Below are positions 32,185 through 32,744 of a DNA stretch of 32,744 nucleotides, in pieces. Numbering within the stretch: position 1 is the stretch's first letter; each line of letters starts with the position of its first letter. Both the position numbers and the translations under genes were made by a program. Below the pieces are notes generated by a model. That model saw nothing but the letters and a program-made list of their open reading frames with translations. It had not been told where the DNA came from and searched no databases. Source of the DNA: Alistipes sp. ZOR0009 (GTDB lineage: Bacteria > Bacteroidota > Bacteroidia > Bacteroidales > ZOR0009); contig NZ_JTLD01000028.1 in NCBI RefSeq assembly GCF_000798815.1, forward strand, positions 1 through 32,744, in the 5' to 3' direction.

Positions 32185-32356
32185 CCGAATATATTGCAAT
32201 GTGGGTGTATATACGAAGTTCTAATTACGCTTTTATACAAATTCGGTAAAGTCTTCACTAAAATGGGATCCTACACGTCTGAGAAGGGAGATTCAAAGTG
32301 GTGAATTTACCATTTCTATCTCTATCCAAGTAAAAAAGCAGAACGTCAGCATAAGA

Positions 32357-32744
32357 TTATTTAATTCTTTCAATAAATTTGCCATTATTGTATTTTCTAA
32401 TGATTTCTTCTACTCCATTATCATTATATTCAATTTCAATACCGTCTTTTAAACCATTCTTGTAATTTTCTTTCCTCCAAATAATTCCATTTTTATAATA
32501 GATTGATTCCCCATCTGCTTTATAATTTACACATTGAATGTAATCTTCATATTGTCCATATTCAGAGTTTTCTTTCGTAATGTATATTCCATTTCCATTG
32601 GTCAGTATCTGTTTTTTGTTTTCATCAAAACAAATTATGTACTCATTTTCTATAATGCAAGAATTTTCCTTGTTTTTCCAAAATTTTGAATGACATTGCA
32701 AGTCACCATCTTCAAAGTAATGCTTTATATTTTTTTTAAAATTA
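32357..32744 (-). CDS. MORN-like repeat protein (YwqK-type), 5' end outside window
   Basis: The frame is open from the stop at 32357 through the right edge without a stop. The N-terminus is therefore missing, and the TTG at 32701 need not be the start; upstream codons read KHYFEDGDLQC in the same pattern. The visible 129 residues consist of short YxNGxxxWKxxYKNGKxxGxxxxY units (YKADGESIYYKNGIIWRKEN, NYKNGLKDGIEIEYNDNGVE, KYNNGKFIERIK). This matches the MORN_2/YwqK repeats. Proteins of this type are sometimes called antitoxins in Bacteroidota annotation, but the evidence for this is thin. AT-rich like the two genes before it. Confidence 0.75.
   Translation of the reverse strand, partial: NFKKNIKHYFEDGDLQCHSKFWKNKENSCIIENEYIICFDENKKQILTNGNGIYITKENSEYGQYEDYIQCVNYKADGESIYYKNGIIWRKENYKNGLKDGIEIEYNDNGVEEIIRKYNNGKFIERIK

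Overview
The window looks like a chromosomal segment of a member of the Bacteroidota (probably Bacteroidales-like). The evidence is several matches to the Bacteroidota promoter box TAnnTTTG, an ECF sigma factor paired with a membrane-anchored protein ending in a beta-barrel-like region, LytTR/LytS-type signalling, SPII lipoproteins and an AcrB-type pump operon. Base composition is moderate over most of the window. It becomes clearly AT-rich at about 25.3-29.2 kb and again from about 30.9 kb to the right edge, which suggests acquired DNA.

Layout. 1-95: the end of a 42-bp tandem repeat with palindromes. 96-1295: rmuC. 1488-1994: small secreted/lipoprotein gene. 2138-3989: ECF sigma factor overlapping a putative anti-sigma/beta-barrel protein, ending in a bidirectional terminator shared with a convergent lipoprotein gene (4020-4709). 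4929-8235: an acyltransferase-3 membrane protein and a secreted M3-like HEFGH metallopeptidase. 8354-11812: hotdog thioesterase, a Bacteroidota hypothetical, a NYN/LOTUS RNase-like gene with a long inverted repeat in its leader, and a fatty-acid desaturase. 12526-13891: a zinc-ribbon membrane protein interrupted by a homopolymer frameshift, and another membrane protein. 13892-15275: a gene-poor stretch holding a 20-bp tandem array and a 7-bp tandem array. 15276-23264: an RND efflux operon (adaptor, pump, outer-membrane factor) preceded by a LytS/LytTR two-component pair on the same strand.

23265-30098: two roughly 0.4-kb direct repeats flank about 5.5 kb. Between them lie an ABC ATPase with a small membrane protein (host-like composition) and an AT-rich three-gene cluster, all on the minus strand: a DUF262/ParB-like protein with a DGLQR motif, a protein with a C-terminal HEPN RNase-type motif overlapping it by 4 bp, and a TIR-domain protein. 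I regard this cluster as a candidate anti-phage (abortive-infection type) island and the most interesting item here. Each component family is known in defence. What may be new is the three-part combination, the unrecognised parts of the HEPN and TIR proteins, and the repeat-flanked setting.

30099-32744: a YdeI/OmpD-associated-like protein, then AT-rich genes for a lipoprotein, a TonB-C-terminal-like protein and a MORN-like (YwqK-type) protein cut by the right edge. No rRNA, tRNA or CRISPR array was recognised. All family assignments were made by eye from motifs; no database search was possible.
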